Shown here one piece after another: positions 49,868 through 60,224 of a stretch of DNA of 64,000 nucleotides. Each line of letters opens with the position of its first letter. The first letter of the stretch is position 1. The position numbers and the translations under genes are program-made. The notes beneath the pieces are model-generated. The model ran no database searches, was not told the DNA's origin, and was given only the letters and a program-made list of their open reading frames with translations. The DNA is from Saitoella complicata NRRL Y-17804 (taxonomy: Eukaryota; Ascomycota; Saitoellomycetes; Saitoellales; Saitoellaceae): contig NW_017567014.1 of assembly GCF_001661265.1 (NCBI RefSeq), positions 248,001-312,000 of the forward strand, read 5' to 3'.

Positions 49868-51274
49868 TTACAACGTACTAGCTCCAACCCTCGCCACCCT
49901 AACCCCCCTAACCTCCTCCAACACCTTCCCAAACTTATCAACACACTCCTCAACAACATCAACACCCCACATAAACTCCTGCCAAGCACGATCGCCCCAC
50001 ATATCCGGATTCTTCTTCGCTCCTCCTCCCGCGGCCGTGCTGTCCATGTGTGCTTGTGAGGAGGCTTCCCGGATTTGGGCGTCACGGAGGCGTTGTTCGG
50101 GACCGTCGGGGAGGTGGAGCGCAGCGCGGGTCGTTGCTGCCGAGCGTTGAATCGCGCTCGCTCTCGGTAACCTAAGTCTTTCATACACCTTGAGCGCATC
50201 CGGAATATCCACCTTCTTCTCGATCAAGTTCAGGCACGTGCTGAGAACGGCTGCATCCTCGACAGCCTGCGCAGCGCCTTGTGCGACGTAGGGAAGCATA
50301 GGATGGCATGCGTCACCCACCAATGCGGTATTATTGTATACCCAATGCGCGAGTTCGGCGTGCGAGTTGAGTGTCCACTCCATTACTTCGCCTTCCGGGA
50401 CCATATTCAGTAATTTCGTGACGGTGGGATTCCAGGCTGCGTAGTGTGCCAACATCTCCGCTTTCGAACCACGTTGGGTCCAACTCTCTGCGGTCGGGGT
50501 ACTTGATGTGTCGGGGTGGAGTAGTACCATGTTGTATACCTCTCCGCCTTTTATTGGGTACGCCATGATATGCCGCCCAGGGCCCATCCACCGGATCCCG
50601 ACGTTCTGGTTAATCAAGACTGACAGCTCTGGGTCTTGGAGCATTTGGGTGCGGGGAATAAGGACGCGGTAGGCTGCGTCTCCGGTTGGGAGGGGACGGT
50701 CGGGGGTTGAGAGGAGGAGGGAGAGGGCGTGGCGGGTTGGAGAGCGGATGCCGTCTGCGGCGAGGATGGTATCGGCTGTTATCCATTCGCCCGTCGATAA
50801 CTGAACCCGAGTACCGGCGAGGTCGATATCGGTGACGCGGTGGTCGGTCAAGAGTTCGCAGCCAGCACGGAGTGCACCATTCAACAGCACGCGCTGAAGA
50901 TCAGCCCGATGCGCAACCATGAGCGGCGCTCCATACTTCTCCCCAACCCCCGGCATCAACTCCGCAGTCCCGAGTTCCTCACCACCCTCCCACCTCCTCA
51001 AACTATTCCTCTCCAACATCACCGCGCCACCTTTTGTTTTCAACTCCGATAATAATCCCCATCGATCCAGTATGCGGGAGAGGTTTGGGGCGACTTGGAT
51101 CCCGGCACCGACTTCGCCGATTTCGGGGGCGGCTTCGAGGATGCGGACGGCGTGGCCGGAGAGGGAGAGGGAGGTGCCGAGGGCTAGGCCGCCGATACCG
51201 GCACCGATGATGAGGATGGTAAGAGGGACGTTGGCGTGGAGGGTGGTGTCGTTGCTCATGTTATGCGTAGTCAT
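49868..51274 (-). CDS. FAD-dependent monooxygenase, salicylate hydroxylase-like
   Basis: A group A flavin monooxygenase of 468 residues, no intron. It hydroxylates aromatic rings with NAD(P)H and oxygen; salicylate 1-monooxygenase and 6-hydroxynicotinate-type enzymes are the nearest relatives. The FAD motif is ILIIGAGIGGLALGTSL, with EVGAGIQVAPNLSRIL typical of the salicylate hydroxylase group. The DG motif is LAADGIRSPTRH, and the second FAD motif is ALVGDACHPMLPYVAQGAAQAVEDA. All key residues are present. Exact substrate is unknown. The upstream region carries TGCCGAA half-sites also found before the MFS transporter gene. Confidence 0.9.
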   Translation of the reverse strand: MTTHNMSNDTTLHANVPLTILIIGAGIGGLALGTSLSLSGHAVRILEAAPEIGEVGAGIQVAPNLSRILDRWGLLSELKTKGGAVMLERNSLRRWEGGEELGTAELMPGVGEKYGAPLMVAHRADLQRVLLNGALRAGCELLTDHRVTDIDLAGTRVQLSTGEWITADTILAADGIRSPTRHALSLLLSTPDRPLPTGDAAYRVLIPRTQMLQDPELSVLINQNVGIRWMGPGRHIMAYPIKGGEVYNMVLLHPDTSSTPTAESWTQRGSKAEMLAHYAAWNPTVTKLLNMVPEGEVMEWTLNSHAELAHWVYNNTALVGDACHPMLPYVAQGAAQAVEDAAVLSTCLNLIEKKVDIPDALKVYERLRLPRASAIQRSAATTRAALHLPDGPEQRLRDAQIREASSQAHMDSTAAGGGAKKNPDMWGDRAWQEFMWGVDVVEECVDKFGKVLEEVRGVRVARVGASTL

Positions 51275-52093
51275 GGCTTTGTTAGAGGGTATAGCTGTTG
51301 ACTGATGGCAGTGAGGGGAGAAGCCAACTTATATGTGCCCCTCCAGGCCTGTCGTCGGCAGTAACCACCTAGGCCATGGTGTAGCAGCCGTCCACGTCGT
51401 GACCAAACCTTCAGCTCAAGTGCCGTGCCCTGTCGGCAATCCTCCAGCCGTGGCTGATCAATCACATATATCGGCATGAAAGAGCAGCTGCCACTCGGCT
51501 ATGATGGAAGAGTCAGGTTTGGGTGTGGGGGGCTCATGTCCCGAAGTCGGTTGGCGGTTAAGGCTGAGGAAGTGCCGAACCCCTGCACGATTTGCCGAAG
51601 TGCAGGATATCGCTTCGGCAGACATATCGCGTACCGCTATGCATGTAGGATGTCAATGGGCCCGCTTTTACTTCTAACCTCCGTGCATCTTCATAGCTTT
51701 GACAATTTTATCGTGGTGCCGATTGGCTCAGGCCGTGACCACGAATGTGAGCAAGCCCTGATCGAGGCATCACCTGGCATATATGGCGTATCCACATCAT
51801 CGAGCAATATTGGAATAACTTCTGTCAGTGTGGGTTCCGCGTTGAATGTTAACAGTGTTGTTCGTCGCAACACAGTTGTACATGGAATCCAATGATACTC
51901 ATCTCTCATTGTGAGTTCTTTCGAGCAAACCTTTGATGAGAATTGCATATGTTATGAGTGTAATCAAGATAATACTGCAAAACCGCCACACAAAACCAAA
52001 CTGGGCCGCCTGAGGACCGTAAATATCCTAAGCGTCACACACAGCTTTGGTGGAGGACATTAAGTGTCGCCTCTCCCAATGTGTTAGCATGTC
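51275..52093. promoter_or_regulatory. monooxygenase upstream region with TGCCGAA sites
   Basis: About 820 bases with no supported gene. It contains TGCCGAA half-sites at 51573-51579 and 51593-51599 and the inverted CTTCGGCA at 51613-51620, so TGCCGAAG ... CTTCGGCA forms a palindrome with a 12-base centre. A second palindrome CTGCA ... TGCAG overlaps. These are 300-345 bases from the monooxygenase start and could be zinc-cluster factor sites (inference). Confidence 0.4.
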
Positions 52094-52549
52094 CTAATGC
52101 CCTGGCAGATGCCTCGACGGTTTCTTCCCACCCTTCGTCTGTTTCTTTTGACTAGCCGTCGGTTTCTTCGTATCCAAATCAGACTCGTCAATGTACTCAC
52201 CACAGCCTTCATCATCTTTGTGGTCACCACTGGCGTTACCACCATCATCGTCATCATCACCGTTGTTCCCAGATCCAAGCTCTTCCGCATCCTCCGTATG
52301 GAGGTCCTCGAATGCATCGGGCGGCAGGGCGTCGTCCACATGAGGTTCGTACATCTCATAGACTTTTGGCATCAATCTCTTGAGGATAGGCCTGATCAGA
52401 GCAACGACGCGTTTCTCGAACGCCCTCCTCCCAGGCTTGCACTTGAGAACTTTCCCCTTACGCGTGACACGGTTAAGCAACCAACCGAGCCTCTCCATGA
52501 TGCAAATATGGGCATACATGATGCCACGAGCTTCGTCGGGAGGATCCAT
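52094..52549 (-). CDS. hypothetical acidic protein
   Basis: A 151-residue frame from MDPPDEARGIMYAHICIMERLGW. The first 65 residues look like a folded, basic helical part (KCKPGRRAFEKRVVALIRPILKRL). Then comes an acidic run (GNNGDDDDDGG) and a Lys-rich tail. The frame is open further upstream to a good acceptor TTTACAG near 52617, so another exon may exist; a donor GTTAAGTT stands at about 52660, but I could not make a frame-consistent join. I do not recognise a family. May be a lineage-specific gene or a degraded element. Confidence 0.35.
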   Translation of the reverse strand: MDPPDEARGIMYAHICIMERLGWLLNRVTRKGKVLKCKPGRRAFEKRVVALIRPILKRLMPKVYEMYEPHVDDALPPDAFEDLHTEDAEELGSGNNGDDDDDGGNASGDHKDDEGCGEYIDESDLDTKKPTASQKKQTKGGKKPSRHLPGH

Positions 52550-53160
52550 CCCAGCTTTGCTGACTGAGTTTGTATGTAGTGAGAGTTTGATGCTGGTATA
52601 CGTAGGGTTGCCTGCTGTAAACAAATGTATGGGTAAACGTAATCGAACTTAACAAGCCCTCATATGCATTGTGCGGCCCATGCATTTCCATCCTTTTGTG
52701 GCAGAATTTAGGTTCGTGGGAGTAGGGTTATTTCCCCCATACCTCACCCACCCGTCCTACCCGTTCCAACCGGCCAAGACCCCACGCGAGACGGCCTCCG
52801 GTAAAATGGATCGATTCGTAACACTGTACTTGTAATCACCTCTTCACCTCTGATTGGGATTGTACCGGGTGGTTCGTGATCGTGCTAACCGGATTCCCAA
52901 ATCCGCCCGAGTCTCGACTCCAGATAGTCTCCAGCAAACTCCAATGCGCCAAGAATGTTATACTCGGGACATCGTAACTGTGATCCCCTCACCATTCAAC
53001 CGGATCGTGGGCTTCGCCTGCCGTAAACAGACCTATAGCCATGTCCAGTGAAAGGCAAGCTCAATCGAACGTGACACGAGTTCTCCCCAACATCCTCGAG
53101 GTGATCACACACAAACAACATGCCTTACCCGGTCACGTACCATGTATCCCCGCTCTTCCC
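52550..53160. other. intergenic stretch
   Basis: About 610 bases. It includes the possible acceptor and donor sites just mentioned and a C-rich tract near 52735-52795. No supported gene beyond a possible upstream exon of the hypothetical gene. Confidence 0.35.
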
Positions 53161-54162
53161 TCACCCCTCCTCCTCCGTCCCATTCACAACCCCAACAACA
53201 TCCCCAACCCTCCAACTCCCCTCCAAGAACCTCGGTCCCATCACCTCCAAAAACCCCCTCCTCCACATCCTCACGAACCCCTCCACCCTCTCCCTCTCCT
53301 CTTCCGGATTAGCGCATCCTTCGAGGAGCTTGCGGACGATGGATTCGCCGTGTGAGGTGTAGGTGGGTGCACGCGTAAGTGGTTCGAGCGCGGTGAGGGG
53401 TTGTAGGAGTTCGGGGAGGAGCGGGTCAGTGGGTTCGAGATCGAGGTGTTCCCTCACAATGGCCTCCAACTCCCTCCTTCTCCCCTCCGGAATCTTCCCC
53501 ACCTTAACCCCAAGCAAAGCCCTCGCAGCACTTCTCACCCTCCCAACCCTGTCGTCCCTAACCCACGGCCCCCCCTCCAACCCCACCCCAAATTCGTCCA
53601 CGATTCGACGACGGAGGGGGAGTGAGACACGGGCTTCGTAGGTTAGGTGGCAGGGGATACACAGGGGTAGGATGTCGTGGGAGGAGTGGGATTTGTAGGG
53701 GAGGGGGAAATGGTGGGTGTAGGTGTGTGGGATGATGTGGTGGAGTGTTAAGCCTCCGGAGGCAACTGAGCTGTGGGCCGGGGTTGTTGTTGTTTGGAGT
53801 GGAGTGGTGGAGGTGGAGGAGGAAGGGGATGAGGGTGAGAAGCCGCAGACGACGCATACCTCCATGCGTTCTTCGAGATACCACTCCTCGCCTTCATTAA
53901 CGCGACCTGATCCTTTTGGCGTAAACGTCAACATAATACTCCGCGGAACTCCTTCTTCCTCCTCACTCCCCGCCGAAGCCTTCTCGCTGTTCTGCATCGA
54001 GTCACTCGTCGGAGGAGTATACGGGCGTGCGAGATCCCTGTCAAGATACCACTTGATCTTCTTCGTCGAACAGCGGAACATCAACGTCCCTTCGGGGGAG
54101 TAGACGGAGCAATTGTTGTAGATAGGTTTCGAGCGAGTTTGGATGGGTATTGGCCGAGGCAT
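53161..54162 (-). CDS. HNH-like zinc protein, EXD2 C-terminal domain alone
   Basis: A 333-residue intronless protein. Order of motifs: PIYNNCSVYSPEGTLMFRCS and KKIKWYLDRDLA near the N-terminus, then EEWYLEERMEVCVVCGF, HHIIPHTYTHHFP, SHDILPLCIPCHLTYE, and a segment with VRSAARALLG. This is the order and spacing of the C-terminal region of animal EXD2 (CVVCG, VIPHEYRKHFP, SHDVLLLC..CH), which forms an HNH-like zinc site. The N-terminal 3'-5' exonuclease domain of EXD2 is absent here. Cys and His zinc ligands are kept. A low-complexity Ser/Thr insert splits CVVCGF from HHIIPH. Role unknown; nucleic-acid binding or nuclease activity is possible. An open frame extends upstream without ATG. Confidence 0.75.
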   Translation of the reverse strand: MPRPIPIQTRSKPIYNNCSVYSPEGTLMFRCSTKKIKWYLDRDLARPYTPPTSDSMQNSEKASAGSEEEEGVPRSIMLTFTPKGSGRVNEGEEWYLEERMEVCVVCGFSPSSPSSSTSTTPLQTTTTPAHSSVASGGLTLHHIIPHTYTHHFPLPYKSHSSHDILPLCIPCHLTYEARVSLPLRRRIVDEFGVGLEGGPWVRDDRVGRVRSAARALLGVKVGKIPEGRRRELEAIVREHLDLEPTDPLLPELLQPLTALEPLTRAPTYTSHGESIVRKLLEGCANPEEERERVEGFVRMWRRGFLEVMGPRFLEGSWRVGDVVGVVNGTEEEG

Positions 54163-54696
54163 GGTGTGCGGTTGGTTGAGGAAGGGTGTTCTAGGGCCGA
54201 GGCGAACGCGTGAGGTAACTGCCGGAGAACGTCTGAAAACCGCGACTTGTGACACTGTGTACTGGGAAGCTGTGATGTATGATATTCAGTGCCCAACGTT
54301 TGGGCGGATGTAGTAGTCTTGAGGGAACACAACTGTCGCTGCGCGTGCGCTTGGATGGCGATTCACACCTGCAGCTGAGGACACTTTGCGATGCAAGAAT
54401 CTGTTCGTTCGACTCAGCAGACGTTCCCAGCGTTTCTCTGACGATCAAGGTATTTCGAGTGTTTCGAAGATTTTGGGTATGAGGTGCATGAGCTCACAGA
54501 AGCGAGGTTTTCGGCTCTAGGAATAATGTGCCGACGTGCAGCTCGCTTGTAACGTCGACATTCTTAGACAGAGGGTGCAACCCAACGAACCCTGACAAAA
54601 CAAGAACGCCAAACCCAAACCGACCAAAATCCCATACCCGACGCAACCGTCAACCACAACCTCACCGCCAAATCAAACATCTAAGATAAACCCACC
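54163..54696. other. intergenic stretch
   Basis: 534 bases between the EXD2-domain gene start and the zinc-finger gene stop. No gene or repeat is seen. The last 100 bases are AC-rich, probably the 3' region of the zinc-finger gene. Confidence 0.4.
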
Positions 54697-57126
54697 TCAC
54701 TCAATCAACCCCAGCAAACTTTTACTAGCCTCCCTTTCCACGCCCCAAACCTCACTCTCTTTAAACCCCCTTGCAACAGCTCTAACCCACCTCGCAACAT
54801 CATACTGCCCATCCGCCATCCACCCCGTCGTTCTCTGCTCCAGCTCTTCCCCGTCACCTTCAGCAGCTGGGGTAAGCGCCACGTACCCATCCAAACAATC
54901 AAACAATGCTTGTTCATCCATACCCAACCCCGCCCTTCCACCTCTCGCCGCACTGTGGCCATTGGCGGAGGAAGCAGAAGCGACAACTTGCCGATTCCGC
55001 GTAGTAACCAATTGCCAAATCACCAACACCGCCTTGAAACTCGCCCAAACAATATACGGCGGCCTCAACCCCGCCGTACCCTTCCCCTTCCCCGTCCCCT
55101 TCCTCCGATCCCGAAGCATCTGTCGCGCAAACCAAACCAAATTCCCCACAACCATGCTGAAATCAACACTCGGCCCCATCCGTCGCGTGAGGCCTCCAAA
55201 TATCGAATACCCATCTCCGGACGCGGGAGGTGAAGCACCGATTTGGTTCTTGGCAGCACGTACAGCGAGCGCGACACAAGCCGGTAACGTCCCCTCCACG
55301 ATCCCCCCCAAAATAACCGGATCGGGTAAATGCAACTGTACATACGCCAAATGCCACGCACTCCACACCGTCCTCCATAACGCAGGTCCACGCCCCGGAT
55401 CCATCTCTCCTCCCCCAACCGCAGAGAGTACGCCCCCAAGTCCATGCGCGTCGTCTTGCTGATACTGCCAATACGCCGAATCGGCTTGAGAGGTCCATAC
55501 CGTCCGCAAGGAATTGAGGGCAAACGACAACTGTGGTCTCCGTGAATAAATATCGACACCGCCTCCTGCCCCACCCATCGTCATGCCCAAGGAATCGGCG
55601 GAGGAGGAGGAGGAGTATGGGCCTAGTGGCGTGACGAACGAGCACCACAGCATATCGTTCAACACGAGCATGTGTAGCGTGACGACCAACACCCAACTAC
55701 TGAACGCATTCAACACCCCCGGCGCTCTCAACTCCACCAACAAACACCTCACCGCTTCCCCGAAACCAGGTTGTTGGACGGACCACCGGCCGGAAGAGGT
55801 GGTGTGGGATGCATGTTGGGTGATTAGGGCGTGGAACGCAGAGGGTGAAGGAGCTTCGAAAAGATCTTCGTGGGAGGGAAGGGGGAGTGAGATCTCGGAC
55901 GCCCAGAGTTGGGACGGAGAAGAGAAGAAGAGGGCAGAGTTGCAGTCCAGGAGGTAGAGTGCGAACAACGTCCGCTTCCGAGTTTCTTGCGCGATGAAAC
56001 TCTCCCAGGAACGCTGCAACTCATCACCCGTCCCGGAATTCGTAGTGAAAACTGGCATAGACGTTGCGGAAGGTCGGGTGAGGTGTGTTTCGCGAGCGAG
56101 GGAGGTGATGAGGAGATGCATCTCCTTCGAGCTCCGAATCGAGAACTCCATCTCTGAACGATCCCACTTCTTCACGTCCCCAAACAGTGCATAAACCTCA
56201 TAAAGCACAAGAGCCTGAATGACCCAAATCTTATGTCTCCTCCCTCCTCCTCCCGCACTCGTACCCCCATCGTCGGCGCCCCCAGCCGCTTCATCCTGCT
56301 GATCCTCCTCCAAATAATGCCTCAAAATCCTAACCCCACTCTCCGCCCACTCCCGCCCCAATCGCCTATCCCTCCCCGTCCCCCCATAAAGCGCCCCAAC
56401 ACACGCCACCGCTCTCAGAAAACTCGCGGGAACAGTGTGAGGATCGAATGTCGGACGATGGATAAGCGGGAAGTAAGGGTGGAAGTGATCGAAGTAGAGG
56501 TCGATGTAGTGGAGGAAAAATGTGGGGGGGAGGAAGGGGCGGGAGGAGTAGTAGTAGTGAAGAGCGGGGACGGGGTAGGGTGGGATGTCTTCTGCGATGA
56601 TTACTGGTGGTAGAACTCCTGGGCCGGGAGCGGGAGCTTGCGACTGGGCCTGTGGCTGCTGGTGCTGGTGCTGTTGTTGCGTAGGCTGTGGAACGGGCAC
56701 CACACCCCCCACACCACCCGGCGTCACCGGCGTAGCCAACGCACCCACACTCCCACTCGTCAAAGAATCACCAACAATAACATTCCCATCCATATCCTGC
56801 CGATGAATATTCTTCAAATGTCGTTTCATCAAATCTTTCCGCCCAAACCTCAACTCACATATCGGACACACGAAGGGTTTCTCAGACGTATGGGTTCGTG
56901 TATGTCGGATGAGATGTTCTGATCTCGTGAAGCCTTTTGAGCAGTGTGCGCAGCGGAAGGGATGGGCTGGGTCAGCGCCGGCTGTCCCTGTCGTGGGGGA
57001 TGGGGAGGGGTATGGCCATTGCGCTCCTCCTGCTGCTGCTGCTCCTGCTGCTGCTGAGGGTGATTGGTGCGTGACTGAGGCAGCTGGTGATTGTGATGGA
57101 GCCATAACTGCGATTGTTATGGGCAT
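54697..57126 (-). CDS. C2H2 zinc finger plus fungal_trans transcription factor
   Basis: An 809-residue, intronless nuclear factor. Two tandem C2H2 fingers lie at residues 59-79 (CAHCSKGFTRSEHLIRH) and 87-108 (CPICELRFGRKDLMKRH) with a TSEKPF linker. The fungal transcription factor middle homology region follows, with FDHFHPYFPLIHRPTF near 210 and SFLRAVACVGALYGG. This combination defines the AmdX/Klf1-like class of regulators of carbon, nitrogen or stress genes. Gln/Pro repeats sit between fingers and regulatory domain. Targets cannot be predicted. A second ATG at codon 8 (MAPSQSP) is an equally good start. Confidence 0.9.
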   Translation of the reverse strand: MPITIAVMAPSQSPAASVTHQSPSAAAGAAAAGGAQWPYPSPSPTTGTAGADPAHPFRCAHCSKGFTRSEHLIRHTRTHTSEKPFVCPICELRFGRKDLMKRHLKNIHRQDMDGNVIVGDSLTSGSVGALATPVTPGGVGGVVPVPQPTQQQHQHQQPQAQSQAPAPGPGVLPPVIIAEDIPPYPVPALHYYYSSRPFLPPTFFLHYIDLYFDHFHPYFPLIHRPTFDPHTVPASFLRAVACVGALYGGTGRDRRLGREWAESGVRILRHYLEEDQQDEAAGGADDGGTSAGGGGRRHKIWVIQALVLYEVYALFGDVKKWDRSEMEFSIRSSKEMHLLITSLARETHLTRPSATSMPVFTTNSGTGDELQRSWESFIAQETRKRTLFALYLLDCNSALFFSSPSQLWASEISLPLPSHEDLFEAPSPSAFHALITQHASHTTSSGRWSVQQPGFGEAVRCLLVELRAPGVLNAFSSWVLVVTLHMLVLNDMLWCSFVTPLGPYSSSSSADSLGMTMGGAGGGVDIYSRRPQLSFALNSLRTVWTSQADSAYWQYQQDDAHGLGGVLSAVGGGEMDPGRGPALWRTVWSAWHLAYVQLHLPDPVILGGIVEGTLPACVALAVRAAKNQIGASPPASGDGYSIFGGLTRRMGPSVDFSMVVGNLVWFARQMLRDRRKGTGKGKGTAGLRPPYIVWASFKAVLVIWQLVTTRNRQVVASASSANGHSAARGGRAGLGMDEQALFDCLDGYVALTPAAEGDGEELEQRTTGWMADGQYDVARWVRAVARGFKESEVWGVEREASKSLLGLIE

Positions 57127-57358
57127 AAGAGCATTGATCAGCAGCTGGGATGTATGCTGATGGTGTTGAGTTTCCCTTCGTTATCTCTCCCCCGCGCGTC
57201 TGTATTGGTCGTCGGTTATCAGCTTAGCGCGGAGGGTGTACGAGCGGGGCTCCTCCGGGTTGGCCCGACGTCAAGTGCGGTGAAGCTTAAGGGTCCGTGC
57301 GGAAGGTTATGATCACGAACATTTGACCGTTCAAAAGAATAATAATTCTCCTCTCCAC

Positions 57359-58477
57359 TTACTTCTTCTTCCCCCCCAGATCCCTCAACACATCCTCCAT
57401 CTTAACCGTCGCACTCCCCCTCTCCTTCGGCTTCGTCTGTCCACTCCCCGGCCTCCACCCAATCATCCACAACACACTAAACGTTGCCTCAATCCCCCCA
57501 TCCTCCGTCTCCCCATGCAACCCCCGATAAATACTATCCGCACTCATCACAACATCCCTACCAATCCCCCCCGTAAGCCTCTGCAACGCCGCATTCGACT
57601 CCCCCATCCCGCGCAACTCAGACATGAGATGTGGCACGGATCGATAGGAGACGACGATATCCTCCACGTCGATTGTGGTTAGTGTTAGCCCGGCGCGGGT
57701 GAGGAGGTTTCCCATGTCTTTTACGTCGGTGAAGGGGGAGATGCGGGTTGAGATCCCGCCGAGACGTTCTTGTTCGGCGAGTTGGAGGGAGGTACGGAGT
57801 TCGAAGAGGGTGTCGCCGGCGAACATGGAGGCCAAAAAAAGACCATCTTCTTTTAGGGCGCGGCGGACTTGGATTAGGGTTCCGGGTAGGTCGTTGACCC
57901 AGTGGAGGGCGAGGTTTGAGATGACTGCGTCCAAGCTATTCTCTTCTACAGCTTCGAGGAGACGTTCTTCGTCCGCCACTTTTCGGGTGATGTTGAGGCC
58001 TGGGTAGGGCGTTGGTTCGAGATTTGCGTCACGGTGAAGGAGGAGAGGGGATCCGTCCATGGCGATGTAGTCCTTGATACGCGAGGCGGGTGCGACGCCA
58101 TTGTCTTCTTCTCTGGGTCGACACAGCGATTTCGCGACGTGTCCGGCGCCTGAACCCAGATCCATAACCGTATCGAATTTGCGGTTGACGAACTAGACCC
58201 ACACCCATCATCAGGACTTTTCATGAAAGAAGAGGAAGAGGGGAGAGGGGAGGCATACGAGTAACCGCTCAACCAACCGGTCCGCAACCTCATCCTTCAA
58301 ATAATCATAGTTCCTCGACGCGGCAGGATCAGCCGCTGCACGGTCCCGCTGCAGGTGTTTTACAGCACGGTCGAATACGGCGAAGGACGGGATGTTTGAG
58401 CTGGGCTTCGTGGGTGGTGATGCCAGCCCTCTTCTCAAGCGCGGGAGGCGAGCTCGTTGCAGGCAGGGACGGATCAT
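57359..58477 (-). CDS. NDUFAF5: Complex I assembly methyltransferase (NDUFAF5 type)
   Basis: A mitochondrial SAM-dependent protein that in animals hydroxylates an arginine of complex I subunit NDUFS7 during assembly. It has 350 residues from exons 58477-58259 and 58192-57359 (66-nt intron); human NDUFAF5 is 345. The Arg-rich N-terminus without acidic residues is a likely mitochondrial presequence. Then come FDRAVKHLQRDRAAA and YDYLKDEVADRLVERL, both typical of NDUFAF5. The SAM motif is DTVMDLGSGAGHVAKSL, and DAVISNLALHWVNDLPG is the post-I block. Presence of this gene implies the organism has respiratory complex I. It is divergent from dynactin p62 with 147 bases between ATGs. Confidence 0.92.
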
Positions 58478-58624
58478 GGTGGGGGGAGGGGTCGACGAGT
58501 GCGGCGGGGGGACTTTTTGGTGCCTGGTGGGTGTCGGCCGGACCTGCGTGACCTGTTGCGTACCTGGGGTACCTGGGCAGCACACTACCCCAAACACCGT
58601 GCGAATCCTCGATCGGACGAGAGC
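58478..58624. promoter_or_regulatory. bidirectional promoter NDUFAF5 / dynactin p62
   Basis: 147 bases between divergent ATGs. A CCTGGGTACCTGGGG-like direct repeat (GTACCTGGG at 58560-58578) lies in the centre. Confidence 0.35.
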
Positions 58625-60174
58625 ATGGGCTCCGCATTCTTGCACATCCATTGCCCTTGCGCGGACTCAATCACCACCATCCCCCCTTTACCGCCGTCCT
58701 CCTCCACAGCATCCGCACACCCCGACACATCCACTCACCCCCCGGGGCCTCCATCTCTCGCCGCCGCCGCCGCCGAAGCCGAAGAAGAAGTGGAAGATTC
58801 GCTCTGGGATCCCAAAGCCCCTCGAAGCCAATTCAACACATTTCCTTTATCCAATTTATATTTCTGTGAGGAGTGCCAGAGTATACGATGTCCGAGATGT
58901 GTTCAGGAAGAAGTCGTGTGTTGGTTTTGTCCGTGGTGTATGTTTGAGGTGCCGGCTACTAACGTCCGGAGTGATCATAATCGGTAGGTTTTATGAATGT
59001 GAAGAGTGGTTGGATGAATACTGACGATGGAAGGCATAGGTGCGCCCGAAATTGTCTGGAATGCCCACGATGTAGCGCACCGCTCTCCCTGCACCCCCTC
59101 CCTACCACCACTACTCCCTCAGACCCAGCAACTGGAGGCCACCTGGTGTGCGACAACTGCGACTACACCTCCTCCTCCTCCCACGCCATCACCTTCCCAA
59201 AACCAACCCAACTTGTCCACCAACTCCACAAACTCCATCCCACACCCCCTGAAACCCGATTCGACGAGCTGCGCAAACACTGGATGTTGAAGGAAGCTAG
59301 TTCGGGAAGGGACGAGAAAGTTAGGATGGGGATGGAGAGGTTGATGGGGGTGTATGCGGCTCGGTTGGGCGGTGGGGTTGTAGGGAGGGCTACGGCGAGG
59401 ATACGGAGTGGGAGTGTGGATGTTGGTGAGGGGAGGAGTGGACTAACCCCGCCCTCTACCGCTGTACCGGAGGTTGAGGCTGCACGTTATGTCGACACAG
59501 CCACCGAGTCCTCCCATCTCGAAGCTCTACAGCGGATGCGAACGCTGGATACCCACGACACGCTTCCAGGGCAAGAGCTCCGACCACAACCGCCGTTGTT
59601 GAGGACGAAGCGCGCGAAGAGGTGCCGAGAATGCCGTCACATCCTCGTCAGACCCGAATCCAAACCCGTCAGCATCCGCTGGCGAATGGGCCTCTTCGCT
59701 ATGAACTACGTTCCCTCCATCTCCATCTCCCCCCTCTCCTCTTCCTCCAGCACGAAGAGGTTTCTGTTGAAAGTCACCAACCCCCTCTTCGACCCCATCC
59801 AAATCTTCCTCGCTACGCCCTCGACGACACACTCCGGCGGCCAGGTGACGCTGACTTGCCCAGAATTCACGGTGGGGGCGAATGAGGATGTCGTGTTGCC
59901 TTCACTTAGTGATCTGAGAGTTGGGAGTGGGAGCAAGCGGGAGGAGGGCGAGGAGGAGAAGAGGGGGAGGAGCGAGGGGGGTGGGGTTTGGGATGAGGGG
60001 ATGAATTGGGGGAGGGTTTTGGTGGAGATGAGCGCAATGGTCGGTCAGGAGTTGGAGGGAGAGGGAGCGGGAGTGGAATTGCCGTTTTTTGTGAGAGTTA
60101 GGTATGCTACGGAGGAGGGGAAGGAGAAAGAGAAGGAGAGGGAGTTGGGGTTTTGGGCGGTTGTTGGGTGTTAA
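58625..60174 (+). CDS. Dynactin subunit p62 (DCTN4 / Ro-2)
   Basis: Pointed-end subunit of the dynactin complex, which adapts dynein to cargo. It has 497 residues from exons 58625-58983 and 59040-60174 (56-nt intron). The N-terminal zinc-binding part has FCEECQSIRCPRCV, then CWFCPWCMFEV. After the splice, CARNCLECPRC and CDNCDYTS follow, the multi-CxxC pattern of the family. A middle RCRECRHIL precedes the C-terminal beta-rich part (RFLLKVTNPLFDPIQI). Acidic Ala/Glu segments near 45-60 and a charged KEKEKERE tail are low-complexity. The arginine codon is split by the intron and restored on joining, supporting the model. Confidence 0.92.
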
Positions 60175-60224
60175 GTCGCACGCTTGGTTGGACGCGCCTA
60201 CTCGAAAGTTCAGGGCTGCAGGGC

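Noticed and set aside
44180-51274. A secondary-metabolite cluster around the two flavoproteins
   Set aside because: No polyketide synthase, NRPS, terpene synthase or cytochrome P450 is present, and the genes have mixed, unrelated functions.
51476-51895. A 139-residue plus-strand frame upstream of the monooxygenase
   Set aside because: No motif or credible start context; it spans the TGCCGAA regulatory palindromes.
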